The notes: a model not told the origin generated them from the sequence alone. Shown: positions 26,401-36,826, counted from the stretch's first letter. The stretch: DNA of 64,000 nt from Spirulina subsalsa PCC 9445 (GCF_000314005.1 NZ_JH980292.1:2187725-2251724); one strand, 5' to 3'. A program made the numbers and translations.

Positions 26401-27393
26401 ATGATACATTACCAAGTCTATGGTCTAGAATTATGTTCCGATGCCCCCATTCCGGGGGTTGCCCCTGTTACTTCAGTCCTTCTTCCTGAGAATTTAATTC
26501 CAGTGTCTTGGGGTCAACCTCTCCCCCAGGTGCTGAATCATCTTGCTCCGTGGTATGTGAGTCCTACTCAGGATTTAGCTGGCTTTCCCCTGTTAATGGT
26601 TTGGCGTTCCTCTCTCAAGGAATCGACCTCCTACCCCCCTGATTTTTTCCATTTCCGCTACAGTGAGGGGGTGGATTTTCTGGTGCAATGTCGCCCCAGT
26701 TGGCGGATTTGGACGACTTGGCAACCTCCCCTAACCCTAGAAGACGCAGCCACCTACTTATTGGGCCCTATTTTGGGTTTTATTTTGCGCCTCAAAGGGG
26801 TGATTTGTTTGCACGCCAGCGCTGTGGCTATTGGGAATCAGGCGATCGCATTTTTGGGCAGTAGTGGAGCGGGTAAGTCCACTACTGCCGCCGCTTTTGC
26901 CCAACAAGGTTATGGCATTTTGTCTGATGATGTCGTTGTCCTTACCCCCCAATTTTTAGTAGAACCTGCCTATCCCCGACTGCGTTTATGGTCGGAATCT
27001 GTTCAACACCTCTACGGTTCACCGGAACACTTACCCCGGATTGTACCCAGTCATCCTACTTGGCATAAACAATATTTAGACCTTACCCAACCCGGTTATC
27101 AATTTCAACCCAACCCTTTACCCTTAAAAGGTATTTATCACCTACAACCTCGAAGTGAAGAAGATCATGCACCTTACTTAACTACAGCTTCTTTGCGTAG
27201 TCATTTAATTTCCCTAGTTACAAATACTTATACCAACTATTTGTTAGATAAACCCCAACGGCAACAAGAATTTATTCTGCTCAATCGGCTATTAAAAACA
27301 ACACCAGTGAAAAAAATCACTCCTCACCAACACCCTGAACGTCTTCCTCAACTCTTAGAGTTAATTCTGAGCGATTTAGCTGATCCCACTTAG
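26401..27393 (+). CDS. HPr kinase-like P-loop protein
   Basis: About 330 residues. The C-terminal half has the HprK-like core: LHASAVAIG, Walker A GSSGAGKST at 153-161, and ILSDDVVVL near 173-181. The N-terminal 120 residues form an unassigned domain. Such proteins are annotated as HPr serine kinase-like or as partners in peptide-modification clusters. No PTS or lasso-peptide gene is visible here, so the substrate is unknown. ATG at 26401 (MIHYQVYG) is the probable start; a longer frame from 26368 would begin inside the IS605 remnant. Confidence 0.75.
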   Translation: MIHYQVYGLELCSDAPIPGVAPVTSVLLPENLIPVSWGQPLPQVLNHLAPWYVSPTQDLAGFPLLMVWRSSLKESTSYPPDFFHFRYSEGVDFLVQCRPSWRIWTTWQPPLTLEDAATYLLGPILGFILRLKGVICLHASAVAIGNQAIAFLGSSGAGKSTTAAAFAQQGYGILSDDVVVLTPQFLVEPAYPRLRLWSESVQHLYGSPEHLPRIVPSHPTWHKQYLDLTQPGYQFQPNPLPLKGIYHLQPRSEEDHAPYLTTASLRSHLISLVTNTYTNYLLDKPQRQQEFILLNRLLKTTPVKKITPHQHPERLPQLLELILSDLADPT

Positions 27394-27400
27394 AAAACCA

Positions 27401-27826
27401 TTAATGGACCCGTTGGGCGAGTAATTGTTCTTCTAGTGCTGCAATCCGATGATAGGCTGCCGTTACTTGAGCCGTTAAACGCCGAATCTGCAACTCTGGC
27501 GCTAAATCTTGATCCGACAGATTATAGTCAGGTGGGATATCCCATCCTTCCTCATCTTTAAGAATATCTTTGTGCATCATTTCTAGGTTTTCTGACTCTT
27601 GAGGATTGGAGGGATAAACAGGCAGATCATTCCATGACCAAGGGGGAGATAATGCGTCAAAATCCCCGGAAAGCCGTTCATGGGGGGAGGTCACAGAACG
27701 AGGATTCACATGAGGATTCACATATTGATGCAATTGATGTAGTTGACGGGTTAATTGTTCTACCATTTGATAAAGGGCATCCACTTTATAGTTGAGTGTT
27801 AGCAGTTGTTGCTGTAGACCGTCCAT
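27401..27826 (-). CDS. Hypothetical coiled-coil protein
   Basis: About 141 residues starting MDGLQQQLLTLNYKVDALYQ. Two heptad-rich helices, residues 1-35 and 110-138 (RRLTAQVTAAYHRIAALEEQ), flank a polar linker rich in Asp, Pro and Trp. No catalytic motif or signal peptide is present. An in-frame start at 27871 would add 15 basic residues but matches no obvious pattern. It converges on the HprK-like gene with an 7-bp gap. Function unknown. Confidence 0.6.
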   Translation of the reverse strand: MDGLQQQLLTLNYKVDALYQMVEQLTRQLHQLHQYVNPHVNPRSVTSPHERLSGDFDALSPPWSWNDLPVYPSNPQESENLEMMHKDILKDEEGWDIPPDYNLSDQDLAPELQIRRLTAQVTAAYHRIAALEEQLLAQRVH

Positions 27827-28088
27827 AAATATTTTCTCTCTTAATTTCAGTCCTCTTGCTATAAAGTCCATCCTAGGTCTTGTCTGAGCCGTCGCTAAAC
27901 TATATCCTGATTCATTTAAGAATTGTTGTAATTCTTGTTATGACTCCTTTTGGAGATAAATGTATTAAAAAATACATTGAAAAAATCCGTAAATAATGAC
28001 CGAGAGGGAAAAATGCTATATTAGCTTTTGATCCCTGGGCTTTAACTCCGGTCTTTGCCTGCTTTTCCCGTTTTTTGAGCTATTCTTT

Positions 28089-29777
28089 ATGAAAATTGCG
28101 ATCGCCCAACTAAACCCCACCATTGGAGATTTATCCGGCAATGCCCAAACTATCCTACAAATGGCTCAAGTCGCAGCAAATCAAGGTGTTCGTCTCTTAT
28201 TAACCCCAGAATTATCCCTCTGTGGCTATCCCCCCCGTGATTTACTCCTACGGCCCCAATTTATCACCGCTCTTGCGCAAAAACTGCTCGATCTAGCCTC
28301 AGAATTACCTCCCCAATTAGCGGTATTAGTTGGCACGGTGGAGGCGAATCCCTACGCTACCGAAAAGGGAGAAAAAAGTCTATTCAACAGTATGGCTCTC
28401 TTACAACATGGAAAAATAGAACGGGTGTTTCACAAGCGATTACTTCCCACCTATGATGTTTTTGACGAACACCGTTATTTTGCCTCCGGGGAAGAGGCCA
28501 ATCTCTTTGTCCTGTATGGACACCGTACCCCGGAAACTCATCTCAAAATTGGGGTAACGATTTGTGAGGATCTCTGGAATGATGAGCAGTTTTGGGGAAA
28601 GCGCACCTATCAGGTTAATCCCCTTGAAGATCTAGCCAATGCACAAGTTGATCTCATTGTCAACCTTTCCGCATCTCCTTATACCCTCGGAAAACAAGGC
28701 TTGCGGGAGTCGATGTTAAAACATTGTGCCACTCGTTACGCCATTCCGATTATTTATGCCAATCAAGTGGGCGGTAATGACGATTTATTGTTTGATGGGT
28801 GTAGTGTAGCCATCAATCGTCAGGGTGAGGTAGTAACTCGGGCAGAGGCGTTTAGGACAGAGTTAGCGATCGCCGAATATGACTTAGAAACCCAAGATTT
28901 AACCCCCAGCACCATCCAGGCCTTTCCTTCCTGCACCGAGGCCGAAATTTGGGCAGCCTTAGTCCTTGGAGTCCGCGATTATGCCCGTAAATGTGGGTTT
29001 TCCAAAGCCGTGTTAGGGTTAAGTGGTGGCATTGACTCCGCCCTAGTCGCGGCGATCGCCGTCGAAGCCTTGGGAGCAGAAAACGTCCTCGGTGTTTTAA
29101 TGCCCTCCCCCTACAGTTCCGATCACTCCATCAGCGATGCAGAACAATTAGTCCAGAACCTAGGCATTGAGAGCCAAACCCTCCCCATTGAACCCGCCAT
29201 GAGTGCCTATGATCAACTCCTAGATCCCCTCTTTGCCGGAACAGAATTTGGCATTGCCGAGGAAAATATTCAATCTCGAATTCGGGGCAACTTATTAATG
29301 GCGATCGCCAACAAATTTGGCTATCTTCTCCTCTCCACAGGCAACAAATCAGAAATGGCCGTCGGCTATTGCACGCTCTACGGTGACATGAACGGCGGTT
29401 TAGCCGTCATCGCCGATGTCCCCAAAACCCGAGTCTATGCTCTGTGTCAATGGCTCAACCGCGAACAAATCTTGATCCCCCCCACCATCCTCACCAAAGC
29501 CCCCAGCGCCGAACTCAAACCCGGACAAACCGATCAAGACTCCCTCCCCCCCTACGAAATCCTAGATGATATCCTCGCCCGTCTCATCCATCATCACCAA
29601 TCCCCTCAAGATATTATTGCCGCCGGACATTCCCCCCAAATCGTCCAAAAAGTCAGCCGTCTCGTCAATCGTGCCGAATTCAAACGCCGCCAAGCCCCCC
29701 CCGGACTAAAAATAACCGATCGCGCCTTTGGGACAGGTTGGAGAATGCCTATTGCCGTTGTTATCGGCAACTGGTGA
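28089..29777 (+). CDS. nadE: Glutamine-dependent NAD+ synthase
   Basis: A 562-residue two-domain enzyme. The N-terminal nitrilase-like glutaminase has the catalytic triad Glu in LLTPELSLCGYP, Lys in FHKRLLPTYDVFDE, and Cys in GVTICEDLWND. The C-terminal synthetase has the PP-loop GLSGGIDSALVAAI and STGNKSEMAVGYCTLYGDMNGG. It amidates deamido-NAD to NAD+ with ammonia from glutamine. The permease gene follows after 47 bp, same strand, so the two may be cotranscribed. nadB, acting earlier in the same pathway, lies 19 kb away. Confidence 0.95.
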   Translation: MKIAIAQLNPTIGDLSGNAQTILQMAQVAANQGVRLLLTPELSLCGYPPRDLLLRPQFITALAQKLLDLASELPPQLAVLVGTVEANPYATEKGEKSLFNSMALLQHGKIERVFHKRLLPTYDVFDEHRYFASGEEANLFVLYGHRTPETHLKIGVTICEDLWNDEQFWGKRTYQVNPLEDLANAQVDLIVNLSASPYTLGKQGLRESMLKHCATRYAIPIIYANQVGGNDDLLFDGCSVAINRQGEVVTRAEAFRTELAIAEYDLETQDLTPSTIQAFPSCTEAEIWAALVLGVRDYARKCGFSKAVLGLSGGIDSALVAAIAVEALGAENVLGVLMPSPYSSDHSISDAEQLVQNLGIESQTLPIEPAMSAYDQLLDPLFAGTEFGIAEENIQSRIRGNLLMAIANKFGYLLLSTGNKSEMAVGYCTLYGDMNGGLAVIADVPKTRVYALCQWLNREQILIPPTILTKAPSAELKPGQTDQDSLPPYEILDDILARLIHHHQSPQDIIAAGHSPQIVQKVSRLVNRAEFKRRQAPPGLKITDRAFGTGWRMPIAVVIGNW

Positions 29778-29824
29778 ACAACTCTGCCCACAACAAAACT
29801 GTCAATAATTGTTATTTGGAGATC

Positions 29825-31996
29825 ATGACAAAATCATCTGGTTTGGGAACATTTGGCGGCGTTTACACCCCGTCGATTTTGACCATTTTGGGGGTGATTA
29901 TGTACCTCCGCTTTGGTTGGGTGGTAGGGAATGTGGGCTTATTGGGAACCTTAGCCATTGTCACCCTCGCCACCTCTATCACCTTTTTAACCAGCCTGTC
30001 TGTGAGTGCGATCGCCACCGATCGAGTAGTGCGGGTAGGCGGAGCCTACTACATGATTAGTCGCTCCTTGGGGCTAGAAACCGGGGGAGCCGTGGGAATT
30101 CCCCTCTACTTCGCTCAAGCCCTCTCCGTTGCCCTCTATACCTTGGGGTTTGCCGAAAGTCTCACCCAAACCTTCCCCCACCTCAATCAAGTTTATATTG
30201 CCCTCATCACCACGATTGGGGTCGCCATCTTAGCCATCACCTCCGCCAATATCGCCATCCGAGCGCAATATTTCATTATGGCGGCGATCGCCCTTTCCCT
30301 GATTTCCTTCCTCTTCGGAAAGCCCATCGAACCCACCCACATTGAACTCTGGACCAACAAAGGAGAACCCTTCTGGGCTGTGTTTGCCGTCTTTTTCCCC
30401 GCCGTCACCGGAATCATGGCCGGAGTCAATATGTCCGGCGACCTACGAGAACCCACCAAAGCCATCCCCATCGGCACCCTCGCCGCCGTTGGCACCGGAT
30501 ACGCCATCTATATGATACTGCCCATCATCCTCGCCCTCCGTGCCGATGCCAGCACCCTACGGCAATATCCCCTAATTATGGAACAAATGGCACTCTGGGG
30601 CCCCGCCATCTTATTGGGAGTGTGGGGAGCCACCCTCAGCAGCGCCATCGGCAGTATTTTAGGCGCGCCCCGAGTCTTACAAGCCCTCGCCCGGGATGGA
30701 GTCCTCCCCCAGTGGATGGGGTTTCTGGGTCAAGGCAGCGGTCCAACCGATGAACCTAAAATCGGAACCGCCGTCACCTTAGTTGTTGCGATCGCCGCCG
30801 TCTCCATTGGCGACCTCAACCTCATCGCCCCCGTCCTCACCATGTTCTTCCTCACCACCTACCTCGTCCTCAACATCTCCGCCGCCATCGAAGGATTCCT
30901 TGATAGTCCCTCCTTCCGCCCCACCTTCCCCGTCCACTGGCTCTTCTCCCTCCTCGGCGCCCTAGGCTGTTTAATCGTCATGTTTTTGATTAACCCCATC
31001 GCCACCACCGTCGCCGCCATCATCGTCCTCGCCATCTACCTCTGGCTACAACAACGAGAACTCATCACCACCTGGGGCGACGTGCGACGAGGTTTATGGA
31101 TGAACCTCCTCCGCGTCGGCCTCCTACAAGTAGGCCACACCGAAGACACCAAAAACTGGCGACCTCATATCCTCGTCCTCTCCGGCATCCCCCGCAAACG
31201 CTGGCCCCTCGTAGAACTCGCCGATGCCCTCACCCACAACCGAGGCCTCATCACCATCGCCAGCATCCTCCCCCCCGGCTCCCGGGACATGGGTCAACAA
31301 ACCGACCTCGAATTAACCCTGCGCGACTACATCGAAAAACGCGGCGTTCAAGCCCTCGTGCGCATCATCACCGCCGACAATCCCTTTGCCGGGGCAGAAC
31401 AATTAGTCGAAACCTACGGCCTCGGTGCCATCGTCCCCAACACCATTCTCCTCGGAGATAGCGAAGACCCCAACCGCCGAGCGCAATATTGCCAGATGAT
31501 TCAAACCATCTACCGCGCCAAACGCAGCCTAATCATTTTCCGCGAAAATCCAGAACAGGGATTCGGACAACGAAAACGCCTTGATTTATGGTGGGGGGGG
31601 ATGCAAGCTAACGGGAGCTTAATGTTGCTCTTAGGCTATCTTCTGCGCAGTCAAATTGACTGGCGCAACGCAGAAATCTACCTCAAATTAGTCGTCGGAG
31701 ACACCCAAGCCGCCCAAGCCGCTCAAATCAACCTTACCCAAATGATTAAAGACCTGCGGATTCGAGCCATCCCCAAAGTGTTAGTCTCCAATGGTCGTTC
31801 TTTTGAGGAAATCCTACATCAATCCTCCGCCCAAGCCGATTTAGTCTTTCTCGGTATGGCCAAACCCAGAGACAACTTCGATTTTAAAACCTACTATGAA
31901 ACCCTCCAACAGCGAGTTACCGGACTACCCACCACCCTCTTAGTGTTAGCCGCCCCCGATTTTCCCTTTGCCGAAGTTCTCACCGAAGGAAGTTAA
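29825..31996 (+). CDS. Cation-chloride cotransporter-like APC-superfamily permease
   Basis: About 723 residues. Residues 1-430 form roughly 12 membrane segments, starting GTFGGVYTPSILTILGVIMY, with PAVTGIMAGVNMSGDL and GSILGAPRVLQALARDG, signatures of the SLC12/CCC branch of the APC superfamily. The C-terminal 280 residues are a soluble regulatory domain as in eukaryotic CCC proteins. Transported ions in bacterial members are not settled. ATG at 29825 (MTKSSGLGTFGG) with GGAG just upstream is the likely start. Confidence 0.85.
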   Translation: MTKSSGLGTFGGVYTPSILTILGVIMYLRFGWVVGNVGLLGTLAIVTLATSITFLTSLSVSAIATDRVVRVGGAYYMISRSLGLETGGAVGIPLYFAQALSVALYTLGFAESLTQTFPHLNQVYIALITTIGVAILAITSANIAIRAQYFIMAAIALSLISFLFGKPIEPTHIELWTNKGEPFWAVFAVFFPAVTGIMAGVNMSGDLREPTKAIPIGTLAAVGTGYAIYMILPIILALRADASTLRQYPLIMEQMALWGPAILLGVWGATLSSAIGSILGAPRVLQALARDGVLPQWMGFLGQGSGPTDEPKIGTAVTLVVAIAAVSIGDLNLIAPVLTMFFLTTYLVLNISAAIEGFLDSPSFRPTFPVHWLFSLLGALGCLIVMFLINPIATTVAAIIVLAIYLWLQQRELITTWGDVRRGLWMNLLRVGLLQVGHTEDTKNWRPHILVLSGIPRKRWPLVELADALTHNRGLITIASILPPGSRDMGQQTDLELTLRDYIEKRGVQALVRIITADNPFAGAEQLVETYGLGAIVPNTILLGDSEDPNRRAQYCQMIQTIYRAKRSLIIFRENPEQGFGQRKRLDLWWGGMQANGSLMLLLGYLLRSQIDWRNAEIYLKLVVGDTQAAQAAQINLTQMIKDLRIRAIPKVLVSNGRSFEEILHQSSAQADLVFLGMAKPRDNFDFKTYYETLQQRVTGLPTTLLVLAAPDFPFAEVLTEGS

Positions 31997-32850
31997 CATC
32001 CCTGAACCTCTCAAAAGTGAACTGAACAACTGGGGAAAGTCTGAAACATTTTTTAATTCTTTCCCCCAGATTTATGCCTTACAATTAAAATCTGGAAGGT
32101 GTTTTGAACCATTACTTCAATCCTTTGCTCACCCCCAAACGGTAAACACCGTGCAAACTGTAAACACCGCAATTTTAGGGCTTCTATCTGAATCACCTCG
32201 CTTCAGATCCCTTGTTTATGGTGCTTTTCTGAAGAAAAGATTAACTTTACTCGAAAAGACTTTTAAAACTTAGAAAAATTTGGTAGCCTAATTAACAAAT
32301 GCACCGAGAGGTACCCAAGCAAGGTTGCCCAAGGAGAACTGACCTGAGTTAGTGCTAATGAGTTAAACTTCTTGAACTCATTTCCTAAAGTAGGTTTTCT
32401 GAACTTGAGTTTTCTGAACTAGGTTTCTGTAACTAGGTTTCCTAGAATCAATTCCCTAAATTTTCGTTTTTTTACGAAAGATTGCAGGATAATATTGCAG
32501 GGTAGATATTCCAGAATAAAGGTTATACCCACTTTTTCAGTCTATTGTCAAGTAACCCAAGCGTGGTTTAATACCCAAGTCTTAACCCTTGATTTTTGCC
32601 CTATCTTGTAATTCTATCTTGATAGATGGGGATCAAGTAAACGGATTAATCAAACAGCAAACTCAACGAAAAAGCCTGTTGACTCACACGCTAAATTCAA
32701 AGCCTCACTATTGGGTAGTGTTGGGGATTTTCAAAATGCAAGGTTTCAAGCATAAGCGGCAATAGCCAAACCGAAAAGGCAAAAGCTACAAGCGTAAATG
32801 CTACAAGCAATTGGTAGGGCAAAGCTCATTTATTGACTGGAGTGTTCATT
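31997..32850. other. Long non-coding gap upstream of pckA with short degenerate repeats
   Basis: This 854-bp stretch is AT-rich. It contains CGGTAAACACCGTGCAAAC followed by a second TGTAAACACCGC (32141-32171), three or four degenerate TTTTCTGAACT(A/T)GGTTT units (32393-32450), and GCTACAAGCGTAAATGCTACAAGCAATT-like duplications just before pckA (32788-32813). No credible gene was found. The last part is likely the promoter and leader of pckA. Confidence 0.55.
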
Positions 32851-34542
32851 ATGACTCAACAAAGCAGTGCTTATCAAGACAAAAATGACTATCAAGAACT
32901 CGTGGTTGACAAATTGCTAGATAAGGATCTTGACGACACTGAATCTCTCAGCAATGAAGCAACCCCAACCTATGGTTTAGAGTCTTTAGGCATTAAAAAC
33001 GTTCGCCACATCTACCGCAACCTTTCCATTCCTAAACTAATTGAACATACTTTAGCCCGAGGTCAAGGGGTTTTAGCCAGTAATGGCGCATTATGTGTTC
33101 AAACTGGGAAATATACAGGGCGTTCCCCTAACGACAAATTTATTGTAGAAGAACCGACTTCCAAAGAAGAAGTTCACTGGAATAAATTAAACGTGCCGAT
33201 TTCAGAAGCTAACTTTGATCTGTTATATCGGCACGCTTTATCCTATGTACAAGGTCGGGATCTGTATATTTTTGATGGATTTGTGGGGGGAGATCCGAAA
33301 CATCGCATGGGTGTGCGGATTATCAATGAATTACCTTCCCAAAACTTATTCTCCCATCAACTGTTCATTCGTCCGAGTGAAGAAGAATTAGCGCACCACA
33401 AAGCGGATTTCACCGTTTTGGCTGTTCCCGGATTAAAAGGCGATCCAGAAAATGATGGCGGGATTAACTCAGAAGCCTTTATTGTGGCACATTTGGGTAA
33501 AAAACTGATCATTGTGGGGGGGTCTTACTACGCTGGAGAAATCAAAAAATCCGTCTTCTCCTTAATGAACTACTTTATGACCAAGCAGGATGTATTACCG
33601 ATGCACTGTTCCGCTAACATGGATGCAGAGGGCAATACAGCCTTATTCTTTGGTCTGTCGGGTACTGGGAAAACTACCCTATCGGCCGACCCGGAACGCC
33701 GCTTAATTGGGGATGATGAACATGGTTGGTCAAAAGATGGCATCTTCAACTTTGAAGGGGGATGTTACGCCAAAACCATTCGGTTATCCAAAGAAAATGA
33801 ACCCCAAATTTGGGAAGCCATTCGCTTTGGGTCATTAATGGAAAACGTGGTGCTAGATTGGGCGGAACGGATGCCTGATTATGATGATGATAGCATCACA
33901 GAAAACGGACGGGTGGCTTATCCGATTGATTACATCCCCAATGCTGTAGTTCCCAGTGTGGGACAACATCCCAACACGGTTATTTTCTTAACGGCGGATG
34001 CGTTTGGTGTGCTGCCTCCGATTTCCCTGTTAACGAAAGAACAGGCGATGTATCATTTCATGTCTGGTTATACTAGCAAATTAGCCGGAACAGAACGGGG
34101 CATCACGGAACCCGAGGCTACTTTCTCCGCTTGTTTTGGTAAACCGTTCTTACCTCTTTCTGCCACAGTTTACGCTGAAATGTTGGGCGAACGTTTAGAC
34201 CGTCACGGCACGAAAGTTTATCTGGTGAATACAGGTTGGTCTGGTGGGCCTTATGGTGTGGGTCAACGGTTTGCTATCAAACACACACGGGCAATGGTTT
34301 CTGCGGCGTTAAAAGGTCAATTAGACGATGTGAAGTTCAAACCGCACCCCATTTTCAAAGTGTTGATTCCTGAGTCTGTTCCGGGTGTACCTGCTGAGGT
34401 GTTAGATCCTAAGAGTACGTGGAATAATCCGGCGGCTTATGACCAACAAGCTAAGGATTTAGCCCGTCGGTTTGTGCAGAACTTCAAGCGCTTTGAAACA
34501 GCGCGGGAAGAAGTGATTGCGGCGGGGCCTTGTGCCGATTGA
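32851..34542 (+). CDS. pckA: Phosphoenolpyruvate carboxykinase (ATP)
   Basis: A 563-residue ATP-type PEP carboxykinase, which interconverts oxaloacetate and PEP. Landmarks are GRSPNDKFIVEEP near residue 90, the Walker A-type loop FGLSGTGKTTLSADP, the kinase-2 LIGDDEHGW, and the C-terminal TGWSGGPYGVG. ATG at 32851 is preferred (GGAGTG lies 9-14 nt upstream); an upstream TTG at 32833 is less likely. The first 35 residues are acidic and unlike the usual N-terminus. Cyanobacteria mostly rely on PEP carboxylase, so ATP-PCK is a lineage-limited gene. A strong terminator follows. Confidence 0.93.
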   Translation: MTQQSSAYQDKNDYQELVVDKLLDKDLDDTESLSNEATPTYGLESLGIKNVRHIYRNLSIPKLIEHTLARGQGVLASNGALCVQTGKYTGRSPNDKFIVEEPTSKEEVHWNKLNVPISEANFDLLYRHALSYVQGRDLYIFDGFVGGDPKHRMGVRIINELPSQNLFSHQLFIRPSEEELAHHKADFTVLAVPGLKGDPENDGGINSEAFIVAHLGKKLIIVGGSYYAGEIKKSVFSLMNYFMTKQDVLPMHCSANMDAEGNTALFFGLSGTGKTTLSADPERRLIGDDEHGWSKDGIFNFEGGCYAKTIRLSKENEPQIWEAIRFGSLMENVVLDWAERMPDYDDDSITENGRVAYPIDYIPNAVVPSVGQHPNTVIFLTADAFGVLPPISLLTKEQAMYHFMSGYTSKLAGTERGITEPEATFSACFGKPFLPLSATVYAEMLGERLDRHGTKVYLVNTGWSGGPYGVGQRFAIKHTRAMVSAALKGQLDDVKFKPHPIFKVLIPESVPGVPAEVLDPKSTWNNPAAYDQQAKDLARRFVQNFKRFETAREEVIAAGPCAD

Positions 34543-34594
34543 GCATCACCTTTGTGAGTGAGTGCGACCATGATTGATAATTAAGTGAAAGACT

Positions 34595-34625
34595 GAGTTA
34601 CAGTATTTTCTGTAACTCGGTTTTT
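34595..34625 (+). terminator. Rho-independent terminator of pckA
   Basis: Perfect 9-bp stem GAGTTACAG (34595-34603) and CTGTAACTC (34610-34618) with the loop TATTTT, followed by GG and TTTTTG. It begins 53 bp after the pckA stop. Confidence 0.85.
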
Positions 34626-34648
34626 GTCATGGTTTTGGGTTTTTTATA

Positions 34649-34665
34649 TAGGGTTTGCTGAATAA
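34649..34665. mobile_element. Solo MITE-like terminus (copy E)
   Basis: TAGGGTTTGCTGAATAA matches the 17-bp terminus of the MITE-like family. No partner end lies nearby and the DNA that follows does not match other copies, so this is a relic or a chance hit to the terminus. Confidence 0.45.
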
Positions 34666-34691
34666 AACCAGTTTAAAGACTCGGGCTAAAA

Positions 34692-35477
34692 TCATGAGGT
34701 CATTTCCGCCAACTCTTTGAAATATTTCACGGTTTTAACTTTCAATTCTAGCGTCGCATCTTCATCACAAACAATTAAGGCTTTGGGATGAATTTGCAAG
34801 GCAGAAATCGTCCACATATGATTCACACAGCCCTCTATGGCGTGTTGTAATGCCACCGCTTTATGATAGCCTTTGACTAAAACCATCACTTCTCGCGCCT
34901 CTAAGATTGTCCCTACCCCTACCGTTAACGCCCGTTTCGGTACTTGCTGGGGATCATCGCCAAAAAAGCGAGAATTGGCTAACAATGTACTATAGGTTAG
35001 TATCTTAACCCGGGTGCGAGACTCTAAAGAAGATCCCGGCTCATTAAAGGCAATATGACCGTCTTCTCCCACTCCACCGACAAATAATTCAATTCCTCCA
35101 AGGGCCTTAATTTTTTCCTCATAGTGGGTGCATTCTAGTTCTAAATCCTCCGCATTGCCGTTTAGAATATTGATTTGCGCTTGGGGAATGTCAATATGAT
35201 TAAAAAAGTTTTGATACATATAAGAGTGATAACTTTGGGGATGATCTTCTGGTAAGCCTACATACTCATCCATATTAAACGTGATGACGTGGCGAAAACT
35301 GATCACGCCTTTTTGATACCATTTAATCAAGTTTTGATAGGTGCTGATGGGTGTTCCTCCTGTGGGTAAACCAAGGACAAAGGGACGTTCTGAACTAGGA
35401 GAAAACGCTAACATCTTTTTTTTAATATAATTAGCCGCCCAGATGCCGATATCTTGTTCACAAATCACCAGTTGCAT
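34692..35477 (-). CDS. nagB: Glucosamine-6-phosphate deaminase
   Basis: A 261-residue isomerase/deaminase that converts glucosamine-6-phosphate to fructose-6-phosphate and ammonia. Typical segments are [27 protein letters not shown] with the catalytic Asp, [17 protein letters not shown], and [25 protein letters not shown] run lies just upstream of the start. No nagA or nag regulator is present. The DppB-like permease gene is 29 bp upstream on the same strand, suggesting cotranscription, which might mean scavenging of cell-wall sugars or peptides. Confidence 0.93.
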   Translation of the reverse strand: MQLVICEQDIGIWAANYIKKKMLAFSPSSERPFVLGLPTGGTPISTYQNLIKWYQKGVISFRHVITFNMDEYVGLPEDHPQSYHSYMYQNFFNHIDIPQAQINILNGNAEDLELECTHYEEKIKALGGIELFVGGVGEDGHIAFNEPGSSLESRTRVKILTYSTLLANSRFFGDDPQQVPKRALTVGVGTILEAREVMVLVKGYHKAVALQHAIEGCVNHMWTISALQIHPKALIVCDEDATLELKVKTVKYFKELAEMTS

Positions 35478-35506
35478 TGTCCCCCCTTGATCTCTTGCTC
35501 CCAGAG

Positions 35507-36463
35507 TTAATAACGCACTCTTGGATCTAAGATACCATAGGTAAGATCGGCGATTAAATTAAAAATAACAATCAGAATGGCGTAAATAAATGTAATGGCC
35601 ATAATGACTGGGGTATCACTGCGATAGATGGATTCAATCAATAAGGCTCCAATGCCGGGGACGCGAAACACTCGTTCTGTAATTAATGCTCCGGTGAAAA
35701 CGGTGGGAATGTCTAGGGCGACTAAGGTAATAACAGGAATTAAGGCGTTGCGTAAAATGTGACGGTTTAAAATGATCCATTGTTGCAGTCCTTTGGCTTG
35801 GGCTGTACGGACATAATCTTGAGGTAATTGTTCTAAAATAGAAGCCCGTACAAAGCGCATTAATACGGCGGATTGATAGAGGGCAAGGACGGTTACAGGC
35901 ATAATAGACTGTCTAATTTGCTCGATGAAGGTTGCCCAACTATTGACTTGTAATGTGCTGTTGTAGATGAAGGGAAACCATTTGAGATTAACACTAAAGA
36001 TGATGATAAAGAGTAACCCGGTGAAAAAGGTGGGTAGGGAGAAGCCTAAAAACGAAAAGGTGGTGACAAGTTGATCTAAAAAGGAATAGCGTTTGAGGGC
36101 GGAAATAATGCCTAATGGCAGGGCTAATAGGACACTAATAATATAAGCGCTGCCGACGACCCACAGGGTTGTGGGCAGGCGTTGTAAGATGAGGTCTATG
36201 ACGGGGCTGCGACTGGTGAAGGAATAGCCGAGGTCGCCTCTGAGAAACGCCCAAATCCATTTGAAATAACGGATGTAGATGGGTTGATCTAAACCAAGCG
36301 ATCGCCTGATATTTTCCCGCACCTCTGCACTAATGGAAGGATTGGAGGCAAACTCTCCCATAGGATTCCCGGGGGCTAAAGCAAGAATCAAAAACACTAC
36401 GGCACTAATAGCAATCAGTGTGGGAATTGAGAGGAGTAGGCGATTAATGAGATAGCGTGTCAT
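35507..36463 (-). CDS. ABC transporter permease, DppB/OppB family
   Basis: About 318 residues with six membrane segments, beginning [20 protein letters not shown]. It carries the periplasmic loop typical of DppB/OppB and the EAA-type loop [28 protein letters not shown]. These permeases act with DppC, two ATPases and a binding protein to import peptides or nickel. None of those partners is in this window, so it is an orphan subunit here. ATG at 36463 is preferred to a frame start at 36487. Confidence 0.87.
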   Translation of the reverse strand: MTRYLINRLLLSIPTLIAISAVVFLILALAPGNPMGEFASNPSISAEVRENIRRSLGLDQPIYIRYFKWIWAFLRGDLGYSFTSRSPVIDLILQRLPTTLWVVGSAYIISVLLALPLGIISALKRYSFLDQLVTTFSFLGFSLPTFFTGLLFIIIFSVNLKWFPFIYNSTLQVNSWATFIEQIRQSIMPVTVLALYQSAVLMRFVRASILEQLPQDYVRTAQAKGLQQWIILNRHILRNALIPVITLVALDIPTVFTGALITERVFRVPGIGALLIESIYRSDTPVIMAITFIYAILIVIFNLIADLTYGILDPRVRY

Positions 36464-36826
36464 GGGGTATAAGGTCACTCTGTCCACGCACTATATCACA
36501 GGGCATCTCAAGGCGGGCTGCACTATGGGAATTCTTTGACCGGGGGCAATTTCTGGGATCTGTCGCTTGGGTGCAGCAACAGGGCAATCTAACGCCTCAC
36601 GCTATGCTTTTTATTCAAAACACTACAGCTTTCAATAAGTTTTATTGCTTTATTTTTGATATTGATAGAATTTTTATTAGAATTAGTAATCATTGCTTAA
36701 TGCACATTAAAAGTTAAAGCTTCTCAGTTATGTTATCTCCCCAGACTGCCCCGAAAGTGTTCTGCCCTTGGTTGAGCGTCTCTGCACCCATTCCTCCCAC
36801 CGGACACAGTGAATTTAAGTTGGTGG
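36464..36826. other. Divergent intergenic region
   Basis: A 363-bp gap between the DppB-like gene (minus) and the frameshifted zinc-ribbon gene (plus). It is AT-rich in 36600-36720. No gene or repeat with other support was seen; it probably holds promoters for both sides. Confidence 0.5.

Noticed and set aside
31968-32273. Open frame of 101 codons after the permease gene
   Set aside because: It starts inside the permease gene, has no family resemblance and a poor start.
36457-36717. 86-codon frame in the divergent gap
   Set aside because: It overlaps the start of the DppB-like gene on the other strand and its composition is not protein-like.
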